Assembly (NCBI GenBank): GCA_016715885.1
Contig: JADJXL010000025.1
Span: 682,001-746,000, forward strand
Source: Polyangiaceae bacterium
Lineage (GTDB): Bacteria > Myxococcota_A > Polyangia > Polyangiales > Polyangiaceae
Length of the DNA: 64,000 nucleotides
Direction: 5' to 3'
This document shows positions 42,401 to 50,213 of the stretch, piece by piece (the stretch's first letter is position 1; the number at the start of each line of letters is the position of its first letter). The notes under the pieces are model-generated. The model was given only the letters and a program-made list of their open reading frames with translations, had not been told where the DNA came from and did no database searches. Position numbers and translations under genes: made by a program.

Positions 42401-44771
42401 ATGCCGACAAGAAGCGTTCGAACGCCTTTTGCGGCTCCTTGAGCTTCGTCTCGTAGAGAGCTGCAACCTCGCGATACAGATCGAGACGCGTCAGAGGGTC
42501 TTGATCGTGCGAAAGCTTCACTTCGATGGCGGTCGCAAGGCCCTTGGCGTTGTTCGATTGGGTGTAGAGCGGAATCAACGCTTCGGCTGCAGGCAAGTAC
42601 GAAGCATCGATCGTCCAGACCTCTTCGTATGCCTTCATCGCGCGGTCGGCCTTTTGCTTCTGTTCGAGCCAGAGGCGCGCGGTCTTCATGAGCAAGCTGA
42701 TCTTGTTCTTGTCGTCGGACTCTTTGGCCTTCTGGCCTTCGAGCACGCGAATGAACTCGTCCCACTTGCCGCCCTCGGCATAGAACGGTTCGAGGTCATC
42801 CCAGCGTGCGACCTTCAAGTACAGCTTCTTCAGCGCTTCCTGCGCTTTGCGCTCGCTGGGGTTCAGCGTGAGGAGCTGCTGCCAAGCTTCGATGGCCGCA
42901 TCGTCGTTGTTGATGCGTTCGCCATAAAGCGCGCCGAGTTTGCCGAGCAGTGTTTCCTTGGCTTTGAAATCGGCCGTGACCTCGACCTGCGTCTGGAGGA
43001 TGGCAGCGAGTTTGTCCCAGTCTTTCGCACGCTCGTACAGGCCGGACAGGGCGTTGAGCGCTTCGACGTTCTCGGGATCGTCACGAAGAACTTCGTCCCA
43101 AAGCTCGATGCACACCTCGGGCTTCTTGACGCGTTCGGTTGCAAGCTTGGCGATTTCGAGGAAGCGATCGGCGCGAGCAGAGCCGGGCGGCATGAGGCTC
43201 GCTTGGCGCTTGTTCAAGCCGATGAGTTTTTCCCAGTCGCGACGCTTTTCGTAGCTCTCCTGCAGGTACTTGATCGCAGGCGCATTCGCTCCATCGATGG
43301 CCAGGATCGCCTCGAAACACTTCACGGCCTCGGCCGCGTTCGAGAACTTGCCCGTGTAGAGCTCAGCAGCCTTCGAGTAGTAGTCGATCTTGTCGGACGC
43401 ATCGGGCATCGCCTCAGCGAGCTCGATGAGCGTCTTGACGTACTCGTTGTATCGCTTGGCGGCCTCTTGCTTTGCCGCCTTCGCCTTGAGCTCTTCGATC
43501 TTTGCCCAGTCCACCTGGTCCGCCTCTTCTTCGACGACCACCGTGGACTCCTCGCCGCCTTCGTCGACCGCCGTGGACACTGCAACCTCCGCCTTCGTCG
43601 CCGCAACACCAGCCGTGGACTCGGTCGCCGCAGCACCGGAGGCAGATGCACTGCCAGCGCCGAGACGTTCGCCCGTTTGCGATTCAAACAATTTCAGCAC
43701 CGGATGATCCGGTGCGACATTCGTCAGCTTCTCGAACGAACCTCGCGCCAGTGCGATGTTCCCAAGATGCTGCCATGCAATCGTTCCAGCCTGCGCAAGC
43801 ATGAATGCCGAGTCACTGGCGCCTTTGGCCAGTAGTTTGTCGGCGAGCTTGGCAACCCGATCCCAGTCGCCTTCCTTCGCGCCCCAAAGATCGCGAAGAA
43901 AAGAGAACGCTCCTTCTGCACGCGGATCGTACTCGAGTACTTCTTCGAGCAGCTTCGACCCGATCTCTGCGTTCTGATGCCGCGTTGCCCAGCGCGCGCC
44001 ATATCGCAACGCTGCCGCCGCTCGGTCTGCCCCTGACAAACCGTCGAGCACGCGACGCTGCAACTCCACGAGGCCCTGCAAACGATCCTCTTCGGCAAGA
44101 ATGCTCTCGTAGAGCGCGGCAGCTTGCCTGTCGATCGGGTTTGTCTCGTACGCCCGAGCCAGGAGCGATTCGAATTCGGTTGGGGCAAACCGTCGCGCGA
44201 GCCTCGCCGCACGCAAGAAGCATCGCGCTCGGTCGACGCCGCTGCTCGACGCATCGTTCGCCTGCTGCAAGAGCGATGCGACATGAGCTTCCCAGCCGTC
44301 CTGGTCAGCCTGCGCATCGGTCAAACCAGCACGCGCTTCTTCGCTCGCTCCACCCGAAGCGCCGAGTGCTCGTGCGTAGGTCTCGACGGCCTTGTCGTGC
44401 TCGCCGAGATCGCCATAGACGTCCGCGAGCTCGACCAAGAGGGGCGCAGCATCGGGACCATCACCGATCGCCTTGAGCTCGAGCTCGAGAAGGCGCTGCA
44501 CCATGTTTGTCTTGCCAAGCTCCCAATAGACGAGCCGTGCTGCTCGAAGAGCTTCCGTAAGCCCCGAGTTCAGCTTGAACGCGTCCTGGAGATGCTTGAG
44601 TGCCTTGACACCTTGCAGGAATTTTTCGTCGAGAAGGCGTCCCAGCCGCAGATGGCAATTCGCCTTCGCGACAGGATCGGTCTCGCTCGCAAGCTGCTTT
44701 TCGAGCTCGTCCGCGAGCCCCTGCCAATCACGTACCGCTTCGAGATGATTCAGACGCTGCGCAAGATCCAT
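33495..44771 (-). CDS. gltI: giant TPR gliding-motility protein GltI (AgmK)
   Basis: 3758 residues, no signal peptide or membrane helix, so cytoplasmic. Nearly the whole length is TPR-like helical pairs on a 34-37 residue period (AIAAYREVLxxDPxxxxALxAL), with many units containing a W-x-x-L or W-E-K-L turn. An A/E/T-rich break (residues about 360-420) separates an N-terminal TPR block. The last 400 residues leave the repeat pattern and form a different domain (VTFARTFGWASQVLGI, FIIGKHLAMYRGEHYIKT, KKFVADGAKANLKRW). In Myxococcus, GltI/AgmK is the roughly 3.8-thousand-residue cytoplasmic scaffold of the focal-adhesion gliding machine; size and synteny with gltD/E/G match. The upstream lipoprotein gene is 68 bp away. 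Confidence 0.85.
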   Translation of the reverse strand: MDLAQRLNHLEAVRDWQGLADELEKQLASETDPVAKANCHLRLGRLLDEKFLQGVKALKHLQDAFKLNSGLTEALRAARLVYWELGKTNMVQRLLELELKAIGDGPDAAPLLVELADVYGDLGEHDKAVETYARALGASGGASEEARAGLTDAQADQDGWEAHVASLLQQANDASSSGVDRARCFLRAARLARRFAPTEFESLLARAYETNPIDRQAAALYESILAEEDRLQGLVELQRRVLDGLSGADRAAAALRYGARWATRHQNAEIGSKLLEEVLEYDPRAEGAFSFLRDLWGAKEGDWDRVAKLADKLLAKGASDSAFMLAQAGTIAWQHLGNIALARGSFEKLTNVAPDHPVLKLFESQTGERLGAGSASASGAAATESTAGVAATKAEVAVSTAVDEGGEESTVVVEEEADQVDWAKIEELKAKAAKQEAAKRYNEYVKTLIELAEAMPDASDKIDYYSKAAELYTGKFSNAAEAVKCFEAILAIDGANAPAIKYLQESYEKRRDWEKLIGLNKRQASLMPPGSARADRFLEIAKLATERVKKPEVCIELWDEVLRDDPENVEALNALSGLYERAKDWDKLAAILQTQVEVTADFKAKETLLGKLGALYGERINNDDAAIEAWQQLLTLNPSERKAQEALKKLYLKVARWDDLEPFYAEGGKWDEFIRVLEGQKAKESDDKNKISLLMKTARLWLEQKQKADRAMKAYEEVWTIDASYLPAAEALIPLYTQSNNAKGLATAIEVKLSHDQDPLTRLDLYREVAALYETKLKEPQKAFERFLSAFEIAPGDTQCIDDVERVARATGSWEALIASYRKMIEEADAESDRDLGIALRLRLGSVLVDEVNRIDDALAQFRAVYDTDSENAEAISALERLYRSTSRFNELLEIQKRKLELADDTEAKKTIRYAIAELFVNELSDRGSAIATYNEVLEDDPADAPALEALDTLYRLQEQWEQYVDVLKRRIELNLGDAVTVDLKYRLGSTLEKHLQDPHGALENYREILALDPTHEGARLSLEALLENEELRAEAAEILQEIYESRGDWEKLIQSLEILAAAEGDVSARVNLLRKVARVAAENLSSLERAFEAQSRALRDDPSNADTRGELEQFAAQANSWDKLFAVFSEIAGGLSDERLAREYWMRLAGISEKLGKVEDAANGYKRVLEIDPADAEALSGMDALYTRTERWQDLIEVYRRRIAIAPEFTDREVLFDQMAIVYEEKLSRPEDAIAAYQEVLREDPTSHVALTKLDGLFSRQSMWQDLADNLEQQLRYATEDEEQIRLMLRLASLRETKMDLLDTAIEGYRQVLEREPSNAEALSALERLGKLSEYEEKIAEILEPLYRASGDFMKLIGVHEVQVRRTDDLSRKVELLHQIATLYEDAGGDLNAAFDTHARALAHDPALDTTQQALDRLARATGRLADQAKVLEDLAAAQQEPELGSQLFMMSARVYEELGDVESAIKHYRTVLRIDTHNLAAAEALENLFRAAERYPELSEVLQQKAEILDEFGEKKSALFQAASIEEDVLQKHDAAIAVYGKILDLDPEDLSAIDQLINLYLGLSRWQDLLAVYTKKIELVPDTEEKKSIYYQMGAVYESEQKDVPAAIDTYQRVLELDPDDLQALGRLDVLFQQSENWPELLGILEHLSRITGDPAEQISYNYRIAELYEKHLNDVQRAIELYRDLLAVMPDHEPTLIALEGIKSGDRDPLGAALVLEPIYDTAQSWDKLISVLEVQVTKADDQYARVDLLHRIARLHEEMLGNHQAAFDTYARAVTFDITNQDSLANIERLAGYVSRWKDVAALYDAELNKLGEQPDLFVELGLRLAGIFETQLEDVDNAVARYRRVLEVDAENIQAISSLDRLFMMTERWTDLVPVLAREAEIASGEESLEFKYRLGQIYELQLDDLGAAIAAYREVLTNAPDHRTTLEALEGLFGRGIRQLEIGETLEPLYETSNEWEKLLGVLEAKLTHLKEPEERRAMYYRMAETYEERLVALDGALGIYVRALKEYPTDEKTLEEIERLGRVTDGGWEAVANAYADVLGLHADKDVQTSTGLRLARVFEEELGDITKAEETYRYVLGVEPLEPKALVELDRIYSSLESWAELAQILEQRVKVPLEPYELIELWGRLGQVYEEQLGQVDDAIRAFRRLFDELEPQNEAAVYALERLYGVKGSWNDLMNVYNRELEITTNERDVRAKMARLLAAPEHLNNITAAIDMWKQVLDLGVDTEALFALANLYERESRWGELCEVLEQQFDAEETDEGRVAVLLRRAKLYNDQLNRDDLALDDYNRALDIEYANAEALYAIAEIWRKRTTHEGQPNELVTVLHQTVDRCSGFLPPENMIALYRELGLTYQNVLQQPYDAIDAWRKLLAVDPRDFEAMAALENLLRAEERWVEVIDVKMGRAAAYEDPQEKVREYLEVADIWEHQVYDKDKGTVAYEKVLEIEPTHDRAYLALEELHAVAHRAEPLIELYLARLDTREDTNEKTEILRKVAKVFEEELDDKPQAFDALMTAFELDYDNMDTVRYLERMAQATNRWPELVQNANRWLQAETQPLPTITLCLHLAKWYAEDLGHPEYSQPYYMKVRTIDPNNVSVLRQMANFHKKGGQWQQQGQLLQQARDIAVKDTDRKEVLTELGEVLEKNVDVDQGVSFYKQALDVDAYHLPALDALDRIYTDRNLLNELVDILTRKGKSQTDPAQIALTKLRCAGIYEKDLNLIEKAGQIYREVLEVDASNLQAMRGLERVYNQTHQWPDLVGVLEMQLDVVTTERERIEVLLKIAKNQEEQFLKPDLAAVRLEQVVDIDPHHEFALESLERCYRRLRQWHDLINTYDRHINATIDRQKKIELWAHTAKVYAEELQDFDKAIDSWLNITDLDDKHITALEALAKLYEKQDDSHRAIEYMTRVADLTADGKQRVEMYYRIGKQLEDKLGDRVLAQDRFQMALDLDPTHVPSLAALRVIAIDSADWVAAERYLDQEQQNTELPRPRAKLLVELGKLRDDMLGEHELAVQAYELALQSDADNEDAAMPLLDEYVNTEKWAKAEPLAEMLVKKSGKREKPEQHRLQNIFGKVLVALGKFEPALKAYQAAYQLDLTSQETIRGLADVCFKLSDWAGALTNYQKVLTSLGEEETEERANVYYKLGLIKQAQGQAKQAINNFEKALGVEPAHRPTLDAMVGVYDNLKDWKQVAHYKRQILDNIIDGAERFKVLQEIADTWEKDQNSPKAVEALEEALDLEPQNHKLLHTLLALYQKLSHWEKMVECLQRIADLEPQPKRKSRYFFTMAQIYRDKLEDMNRAVDLFNDALDLDPGFLDAFERINKILTAQKEWKQLERAYRKMIHRVAGKGNVDLEFTLWHALGLIYRDRLEDHEKAVETFRISSRLKPDDTQEHLILAQLFTSLAQNDEAIGEYQALVKIDPTSADTYHKLYQLYVEQKAYDPAWCTAAALALLRKSEEDEQKFFEDYRPQGMLQVKSRLDNEAWLRNLFHEEENLYIGKIFEMIASAALKAKIMTLEAKKERPVLDPRFRQDPATSTVTFARTFGWASQVLGISCPALYVRSDVPGALVAVPAEPPSSVAGQTVLTGFSPQELTFIIGKHLAMYRGEHYIKTLFPTVTELTVLLFAAMKLVQPDTPSPPDIEKQVLATAQTIKQFMQPVQLEGLRMVVKKFVADGAKANLKRWSQCVDITATRAGFLLCGDLEIAKKIIASEPQQPGDLPPQEKLKELLLFSVSEQYFTLRQSLGIAIGSE

Positions 44772-44839
44772 GGATTCCTCGGCCCCTGGCCCGATCTACG
44801 AAAGGCTCTGCAATCGACGTCGCCGACCCACTGCCAACT

Positions 44840-45751
44840 CTAACTGCCGCCAAGCTTCGTAATGAGGGATTGCGATTGCTCGCATTCCGTCTTGTACACC
44901 GCAGCTTTCGCGCCCTTGCATGCGCGCGTGCTGAAGCCCTTCAGCATCTGCACCGCTTCCTGCGTGCGCGGCGGTTCGAGCACCGCGTAGGTACTTCCGA
45001 GCATGAACATGATCTGTATCGCTTCCGCGCCCTCCGTCCCCGCAACTGCTTTCGCCGCTTCGAGTTCCGCGACGCGCTCAGCCACGGATTTACGCTCGTT
45101 GTACACTTCCGACTGAAGTACGTGCACCCAGAAGAGCGACTTGTCGCCAGGCTTCGCGAACGCCTTCGCTTCCTTGAGCACCTGCTCGGCCTCGTTCACG
45201 TACCCGAGATTCAAGTAGAGATCCGCAAGCGGCGGATAGTACCGAAGCTCCGTCGGCTGATGCTCGATCGCCTTCGTGTAGTTCGCGAGCGCATTTTGTT
45301 CATCGTCTGTCCACAAAAACACGTTCGCTAGCTGGTGATAACAGTCGGCGAAGTTCGGGTCGTTCTCGATGCACTTCTGATAAGGCTCCTTCGCCTCCTC
45401 ATAAGAGATCGTCTTCTTCTTCGCCTGCATCTCGAGCGCATATCCACGCTCGAACCAGTAGTTCGCAAACTTCGGTGCGAGCTGCGCGGCGCGAGTCAAT
45501 GTCGACGCGACTTTGTCCCAGTCTTCCTTCTTCTTGTGGGCCATCGCGAGCTTGTAGAAGATGCGATGGTTTGTCGGGTCAAGCTTGGTCGCTTGCTCGT
45601 ACTTGTTGGCCGCACCTTCGGGATTGAGTGCGAGATCCTTGTCTCCGGCGTTCGCGAGAATGACGGCCTCCTGCCGGTTGCGACTGCAACCGAGACCCAT
45701 CAAGCTCGAAACCACGAGACACGACGCCATCAACATTGCGCCAAGCTTCAT
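44840..45751 (-). CDS. TPR lipoprotein of the glt cluster
   Basis: 303 residues from the ATG at 45751, which follows AAAGGTGAG; a longer frame start at 45826 only adds a non-signal leader. Lipoprotein signal peptide ending in MGLGCSRN. Six or so TPR-like units at residues 35-260, including YKLAMAHKKKEDWDKV, WFERGYALEMQ and CYHQLANVFLW. Four cysteines near the C-terminal end (ACKG, TECEQ) may pair. By position it lies between gltG and gltI, where Myxococcus has gltH and other glt genes; but it is a helical TPR lipoprotein, not the beta-barrel expected of GltH. Likely role: a periplasmic link of the gliding complex. Confidence 0.82.
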   Translation of the reverse strand: MKLGAMLMASCLVVSSLMGLGCSRNRQEAVILANAGDKDLALNPEGAANKYEQATKLDPTNHRIFYKLAMAHKKKEDWDKVASTLTRAAQLAPKFANYWFERGYALEMQAKKKTISYEEAKEPYQKCIENDPNFADCYHQLANVFLWTDDEQNALANYTKAIEHQPTELRYYPPLADLYLNLGYVNEAEQVLKEAKAFAKPGDKSLFWVHVLQSEVYNERKSVAERVAELEAAKAVAGTEGAEAIQIMFMLGSTYAVLEPPRTQEAVQMLKGFSTRACKGAKAAVYKTECEQSQSLITKLGGS

Positions 45752-46087
45752 TGCTTCGCTCACCTTTCTCGAGGACGGCTCTACCGTCCCCTCGCGCTCT
45801 GCGTAGGGGAATGCCCCTGCGACCACGCCCTGCTGCCTAAATCACGAGACAAAGCCCCGATCTCGCAGACGAAATCGCTACCGCCTTCCGCCGAAAAGAC
45901 GTATCGAGGCGGGGCGAGAATAGGCGGAGCGCACGGGGAAAGTCCAGCGTCGAGTGGATCCGTCCGTCATGCCGAACCAAGGGGGCGCGGGCCGCATGCT
46001 AAACGCGCAGGTCGGGAAACAAAAAAGCTGCGCCCCGCGAGTTGGAAAAACCCGCGGGGCGCTAGCCGTCAACTGGCGTGAGAAGAA
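45752..46087. other. 336-bp intergenic region with gltG terminator
   Basis: Contains the gltG terminator at 46017-46062. The remainder, upstream of the TPR lipoprotein gene, presumably holds its promoter; I could not find convincing -35/-10 hexamers. Confidence 0.6.
46017..46062 (-). terminator. intrinsic terminator of gltG
   Basis: On the minus strand a perfect 10-bp stem GCGCCCCGCG/CGCGGGGCGC (46053-46062 and 46030-46039) is followed by AGC and TTTTTT. It lies 26 bp past the gltG stop and separates gltG from the lipoprotein-gltI unit. Confidence 0.9.
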
Positions 46088-48121
46088 TCAGCCACCTGGG
46101 CTGAACATGATCGGGTACACGACCGTCACGATACCGCCTTCAGGCTGCGGGAACGACAAACCGTAGAAGGCACGCACGACGCACGACACGACGCCGCCGT
46201 CCGGCATGTCCGATCCACCGTTGCCTACGTTCGAAACCGCGCCGTCGCGCCCGATGACGAAACGAACCGACACGCGGCCCTGCAAGTTCGGGTTGTTGCG
46301 CAAGCCGTTTTCGTAGCAGAGACGGAAGCGACCGAAGTTCTGACGCACGATGCGTTGGATGACCTCCGGAGGCAAACGGCCGCTGACGCTCGTTGCACCC
46401 ATGCGGACCTGCGGTGGCTTGGTGCGGTGTGAACCGGACAAACGACCGTGGCCAGAGCCGAAACCTTGACCCGTTCCGGTGCCTGCACCGTGACCGATGG
46501 TGCCGATCGATCCGAGACCGATACCTTCGCCACGTCCACCGCCGCCTTCACCGATACCGGACAAACCTAGACCACCGGCACCGAACGAATCGCCGATGTT
46601 GTCACCCCACATGTTGCCGCGTGCGCTGAGTGGGTCGTTGCCGAGCGAATCATCGCGACCCCAGGGAGCGGTCGGCGCATTCGGATCACCACCGGCGCCT
46701 GCATTGAGCAGACCGATCATGCCGAATTCCGCAGCGTCACGAAGAGCAGCCTGACGAGCAATGTGCGGGTCTGCATTGTCCTTGGGACCTTGGACGCCGA
46801 ACCTGTTGCCGCTCGCTTTGGTGTTGGGATTCCCCATCGAACCCTCTTCACCCTTCGCGCGCGTGCCCGTGCCGCCTTCCTTGTTGTCCGCGTTGTTTTC
46901 CGCAGTCTCCTCCGGCGGCTTCTCTTCCTGCTCTTTTTCGGCCGCCGCATTGAGGTACTGCTGGATCATGAACTTCTGATCGTCGGAGATACCGTCTTCA
47001 CCGGTAGCTCCAAGCGGCGGCATGAAGAACGCCATGGCAGCGAGCAGGCCGAGGTGAACGGCCGCCGACAAACCGTGGTACATGAGCCCCTGTGCATCGA
47101 AGGAGAAGTGCCCTGCAACCGCACGCCCGGCATTCACCGTCGAGACCTGGAAGATCAGTCCGTCAACATCGATCTTCGCCTTGGATCCCGGGGGAAGCGG
47201 AACCTGGAACGCGCCGGAAAGCTCCGCACACGGCTGCGTCTTTCCACTGTCGATCGCTTGCTGCACCGTCATCTTCGGTTGACCTGCAAGCTCGATCGTG
47301 CCTTTCGCGCGCGGCAAAAGAACGACGGACACCGAACCACCATTGGCAAGCACCACTGGAGCGCGCGTCGTGCCAATTTTTTCTTGGGGCACGAAATAAT
47401 CGCACTTGAACGTCTTGCTCTCTTCTTCGCCGACGTAATACGAGCGAGGCGGCGTCAAGTGCTCAACGTGCAAGATGGTTTGATCCCAAAGGATCATCAC
47501 TTCCACCGACGCCGTCGACGTCTCGACCTCTTCGTTCGGTACGTCCGGGCCACTCTTGACGAGTTGGTACGTGTACGAACCTTCGGGTGCGTCCGGAGGA
47601 ACCTCGTCGTGCGCGGCCTTCGGCTGAGCGAACGGGTTGTTCCCGCCAAACGGATCGGGAGCTGCGAAGGGGTTTGCCGCGGCAAACGGGGCCGCTGCGG
47701 GCGCCGCAAACGGATTGGCCGCGGGAGCGCCGAACGGATTGCCTCCGGCCGGTGCGGCAAACGGATTGGCTCCAGCCGGTTTCGCTGCACCGGCCGCCAT
47801 CGCCACGGGCTCGGCCTTCTCGAGAATCAGCTTCGTTCCGCCGATCTGAAGCTGATCGTCAACCTTGATCTTGACCTTGTTGACCCGCGCTCCGTTGACG
47901 AGCGTCCCGGGTTCGTTGCCGAGATCGATCAGCGTGATGTCATCGGGCGACGCCACTTCGATGACGGCATGCATGCGCGATGCAAGCTCGTCGTCGACTC
48001 GAAGATGGCTCTTCGGATCCTTACCAACCTTGACGATGTCCTGCGCTACCGTCTCTCGCCGCACGAGCGCTTCGTTCTGATAAAGCGCGAACGTGAGAGC
48101 GACTTTTTGCTTGCCTTCCAT
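46088..48121 (-). CDS. gltG: gliding-motility inner-membrane protein GltG (PglI), FHA plus AgmX/PglI C-terminal domain
   Basis: 677 residues. An FHA domain occupies about residues 20-100 (VGKDPKSHLRVDD, SRMHAVIE, GTLVNGARV). An NPF/AAP-rich linker (118-185, at least five NPFA or NPFG units) precedes a beta-rich domain, one membrane helix at about 348-370 (HLGLLAAMAFFMPPL), a Glu/Asn-rich and then Gly-rich spacer, and a C-terminal TonB-like AgmX/PglI domain at 575-677 (VIQRIVRQNFGRFRLCYENGL, GRVSVRFVIGRDG, VVSCVVRAFYGLSFP). The FHA half is cytoplasmic and the TonB-like half periplasmic, which fits coupling an inner-membrane motor to outer envelope proteins. The FHA domain could read phosphorylation by a kinase. 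Intrinsic terminator follows. Confidence 0.88.
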   Translation of the reverse strand: MEGKQKVALTFALYQNEALVRRETVAQDIVKVGKDPKSHLRVDDELASRMHAVIEVASPDDITLIDLGNEPGTLVNGARVNKVKIKVDDQLQIGGTKLILEKAEPVAMAAGAAKPAGANPFAAPAGGNPFGAPAANPFAAPAAAPFAAANPFAAPDPFGGNNPFAQPKAAHDEVPPDAPEGSYTYQLVKSGPDVPNEEVETSTASVEVMILWDQTILHVEHLTPPRSYYVGEEESKTFKCDYFVPQEKIGTTRAPVVLANGGSVSVVLLPRAKGTIELAGQPKMTVQQAIDSGKTQPCAELSGAFQVPLPPGSKAKIDVDGLIFQVSTVNAGRAVAGHFSFDAQGLMYHGLSAAVHLGLLAAMAFFMPPLGATGEDGISDDQKFMIQQYLNAAAEKEQEEKPPEETAENNADNKEGGTGTRAKGEEGSMGNPNTKASGNRFGVQGPKDNADPHIARQAALRDAAEFGMIGLLNAGAGGDPNAPTAPWGRDDSLGNDPLSARGNMWGDNIGDSFGAGGLGLSGIGEGGGGRGEGIGLGSIGTIGHGAGTGTGQGFGSGHGRLSGSHRTKPPQVRMGATSVSGRLPPEVIQRIVRQNFGRFRLCYENGLRNNPNLQGRVSVRFVIGRDGAVSNVGNGGSDMPDGGVVSCVVRAFYGLSFPQPEGGIVTVVYPIMFSPGG

Positions 48122-48222
48122 CGTGAGCCAACCTTCCCTATCTTTTCGCTCGCCGTGACAAACGACGCATATCGAAGCTATTGAACTTCGCTCTGCTGAA
48201 TCAATCGTTTGGCCGGTGTCGC

Positions 48223-48259
48223 TGCGCCTGGACCGCGATCGAAACCCGATCCAGGCGCA
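48223..48259 (-). terminator. possible hairpin terminator of the small secreted protein gene
   Basis: A perfect 10-bp inverted repeat TGCGCCTGGA/TCCAGGCGCA with a 17-base loop lies 12 bp past the stop at 48272 on the minus strand. No T run follows, so termination may need a factor or be partial. Confidence 0.45.
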
Positions 48260-48271
48260 CGATCACGACCC

Positions 48272-48535
48272 TTACAAGTTCTCGACGGACTTCAACATTT
48301 CGGGGACGAACGTCGTACGCGGACGAATCAGCGTCGTACGAACTGGTCCCGGACGAACCCGAATCGTGGCGTCGTTGGGGCCGAAACCGCCAGCATTCAA
48401 CGGATCGTCGGAAAACTCGTAACCGTATCCTTCGTCCTTCTTGCCATCCTTCTTCTGCGCCAGCGCAAACGAACTCACGAGAAGCACCGCCATTGCACTC
48501 ACCAGCGCAGCACCCAAACGCGTCGACTTCTTCAT
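48272..48535 (-). CDS. small secreted protein at the gltF position
   Basis: 87 residues. Signal peptide KKSTRLGAALVSAMAVLLVSSFALA with a cleavage site before QKKDGK, leaving about 60 residues. The mature part begins with a Lys/Asp/Gly-rich stretch, then YEFSDDPLNAGGFG and a basic region RVRPGPVRTTLIRPRTTF, which resembles the C-terminal segments of other small glt-associated proteins. It sits between gltE and gltG, where Myxococcus has gltF; a periplasmic role in the complex is inferred from position only. An intrinsic terminator lies upstream (after gltE), so it probably has its own promoter in the 148-bp spacer. Confidence 0.72.
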   Translation of the reverse strand: MKKSTRLGAALVSAMAVLLVSSFALAQKKDGKKDEGYGYEFSDDPLNAGGFGPNDATIRVRPGPVRTTLIRPRTTFVPEMLKSVENL

Positions 48536-48683
48536 CTCAGCCTCCTACGCCTCGATCCGCCGTAATATCACGAACACACTATCGTGCTATGCCCGGCTAG
48601 ATCAACGGAAAACATCAACGCGATTCGAGACACCCGAAACACTCATCTGCTTGGATACCCCGAACGCACGAAAGTTCCGCTCC

Positions 48684-48728
48684 CACAAAAGAATTGGGCC
48701 CGCTGCGTCCTCGACACCGCGGGCCCAA
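48684..48728 (-). terminator. intrinsic terminator of gltE
   Basis: Perfect 10-bp stem TTGGGCCCGC/GCGGGCCCAA (48694-48703 and 48719-48728) 4 bp past the gltE stop. On the minus strand it is followed by TTCTTTTGTG. Confidence 0.85.
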
Positions 48729-48732
48729 CCCT

Positions 48733-50190
48733 TCACTGACCACCGCCCTCCGCGGGCTTTCCTTCCCCATCAGGACCATTGATTTCCGCTTCGGCCGCGC
48801 GCTGCTTCGCTTCTTGCTCCGCCGCTTTGCGCTCGGCTTCGGTCTGCTTGTTGAAGTCGATGATCTGCTGGATTTCTTCCATGCGCTCCTTCGAGCGCTT
48901 CACCGCATCCGCATACTCGGGCGCAGAACCGGCCTTCTTGATGAACTCACCAAAAAGGGCCTTTGCCTGGAGCAGAACGGGCTCGCTGCTGCCCGAACCA
49001 CTCTTGGCCTTGTACTCCTGCGTCAGGATCGCATCGTTGTAGTACGTTTCCGGACGGTCCGGCGAGATCCGCTTGGCCTCCGCAATCTCGGCTGACGCTG
49101 CGGCGACCATCTTGTCGAAGTTCGAGTCGTCGATTTGACCCCGCAAAGCGAGCGCCAAGCCCAATCGCGCGTCGTAATCGTTCGGGCGCATTTTGACGAC
49201 CGCCCGATACGCTTCCTCGGCTTGCGCAAACCCTCGGAATTGAAGGTTCACGGCCGCGTAATTCATTTGCGCTTCGTAGAACGTCGGATCGAGCTGCCGA
49301 GCCCTGTTGAACGAGCTCACGGCCGCGTTCAAGTTGCCCAATTCGACGTTGATCATGCCCGCGGTATTGTGAATCGGGGCATAATTCGCATTCTTCCGAA
49401 TCGCTTGGGAACACACGAGAGCCGCGAGATCGAGCGCTTGCGTATCGACCTTCTTTTCCTTGCTACTGGCTGCCGCAACGCCCTTCTTCGACGAACGTCC
49501 CGCCTTCTGCTTCGCCGCTTCCATGTAGAGAAGCGCGAGAAGATTGAACGCCGGCAAATACCCGTCGTCGACGGCCAATGCGCTTTGCGCATAACGCTTG
49601 GCGTTCTGCATGTCCGTGCGGCCGTCTTTGTCGGTCTGCGAATTGCGCTTCATGTGAAGCATGCCGAGCTGCACGAGACCTTCGACGTTCTTGAATTGAG
49701 CGTCGACGATGGCTGCCTGCGTGAGCTCTGCAATCGCCTGATCGATGTTCTTTTCACCCGATTCGGCGAATGCGTAAATCGCAAGCTGCACGCGAGCGCG
49801 GTGGAACTTGGGATCCGCCTTCAATGCCTGCTGGAAATACTCCTTTGCTTTTGCATCGTTCTTGCAACGCTGCCAAGCAACTCCAGCATTGTAGACAGCC
49901 TCGAGAAACTTCTTGTCCTGCTCGTCCGCAGCATCCAAGAAGACTTTCGCCGTCTCTTCGCACGCGGCTTCGTTCCAATCGCCCGCCTTGTCGTGCTTTG
50001 CGAATGTCTCGAGACCATCCTTGTATTTATTCGCCGCTGCGACGGATACCGCGTTGCCTTTGCTATCGGTAATCACCGCGCCGGTCTTCGGATCCACCGC
50101 GCCTTTGCCGCCGCTACCGGTAGCACCGCCGCCGCATCCGAGAGCAGCCGCAATGGCCGTCGTTGCCAAAAGAATCGATAGTCGCTTCAT
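48733..50190 (-). CDS. gltE: TPR lipoprotein GltE (AglT)
   Basis: 485 residues from the ATG at 50190, preceded by GGAGG with good spacing and directly opening a lipoprotein signal (MKRLSILLATTAIAAALGC, then GGG). About seven TPR units at residues 80-400 (AVYNAGVAWQRCKNDAKA, AIAELTQAAIVDAQF, AVSSFNRARQLDPTFYEAQ, GFAQAEEAYRAVVKMRP) with Lys/Ser-rich insertions near 230. The end is a Glu/Lys/Ala-rich helix, RKAAEQEAKQRAAEAEIN. In Myxococcus, AglT/GltE is a periplasmic-face TPR protein of the gliding machine. gltD ends 23 bp upstream, so co-transcription is expected. The intrinsic terminator after it closes this unit. Confidence 0.82.
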   Translation of the reverse strand: MKRLSILLATTAIAAALGCGGGATGSGGKGAVDPKTGAVITDSKGNAVSVAAANKYKDGLETFAKHDKAGDWNEAACEETAKVFLDAADEQDKKFLEAVYNAGVAWQRCKNDAKAKEYFQQALKADPKFHRARVQLAIYAFAESGEKNIDQAIAELTQAAIVDAQFKNVEGLVQLGMLHMKRNSQTDKDGRTDMQNAKRYAQSALAVDDGYLPAFNLLALLYMEAAKQKAGRSSKKGVAAASSKEKKVDTQALDLAALVCSQAIRKNANYAPIHNTAGMINVELGNLNAAVSSFNRARQLDPTFYEAQMNYAAVNLQFRGFAQAEEAYRAVVKMRPNDYDARLGLALALRGQIDDSNFDKMVAAASAEIAEAKRISPDRPETYYNDAILTQEYKAKSGSGSSEPVLLQAKALFGEFIKKAGSAPEYADAVKRSKERMEEIQQIIDFNKQTEAERKAAEQEAKQRAAEAEINGPDGEGKPAEGGGQ

Positions 50191-50213
50191 GGCTTCCTCC
50201 ATCTCTCCTTCGG

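Noticed and set aside
44840..45751. Calling the TPR lipoprotein GltH
   Set aside because: GltH is expected to be an outer-membrane beta-barrel; this protein is helical TPR with a lipobox. Position alone is not enough.
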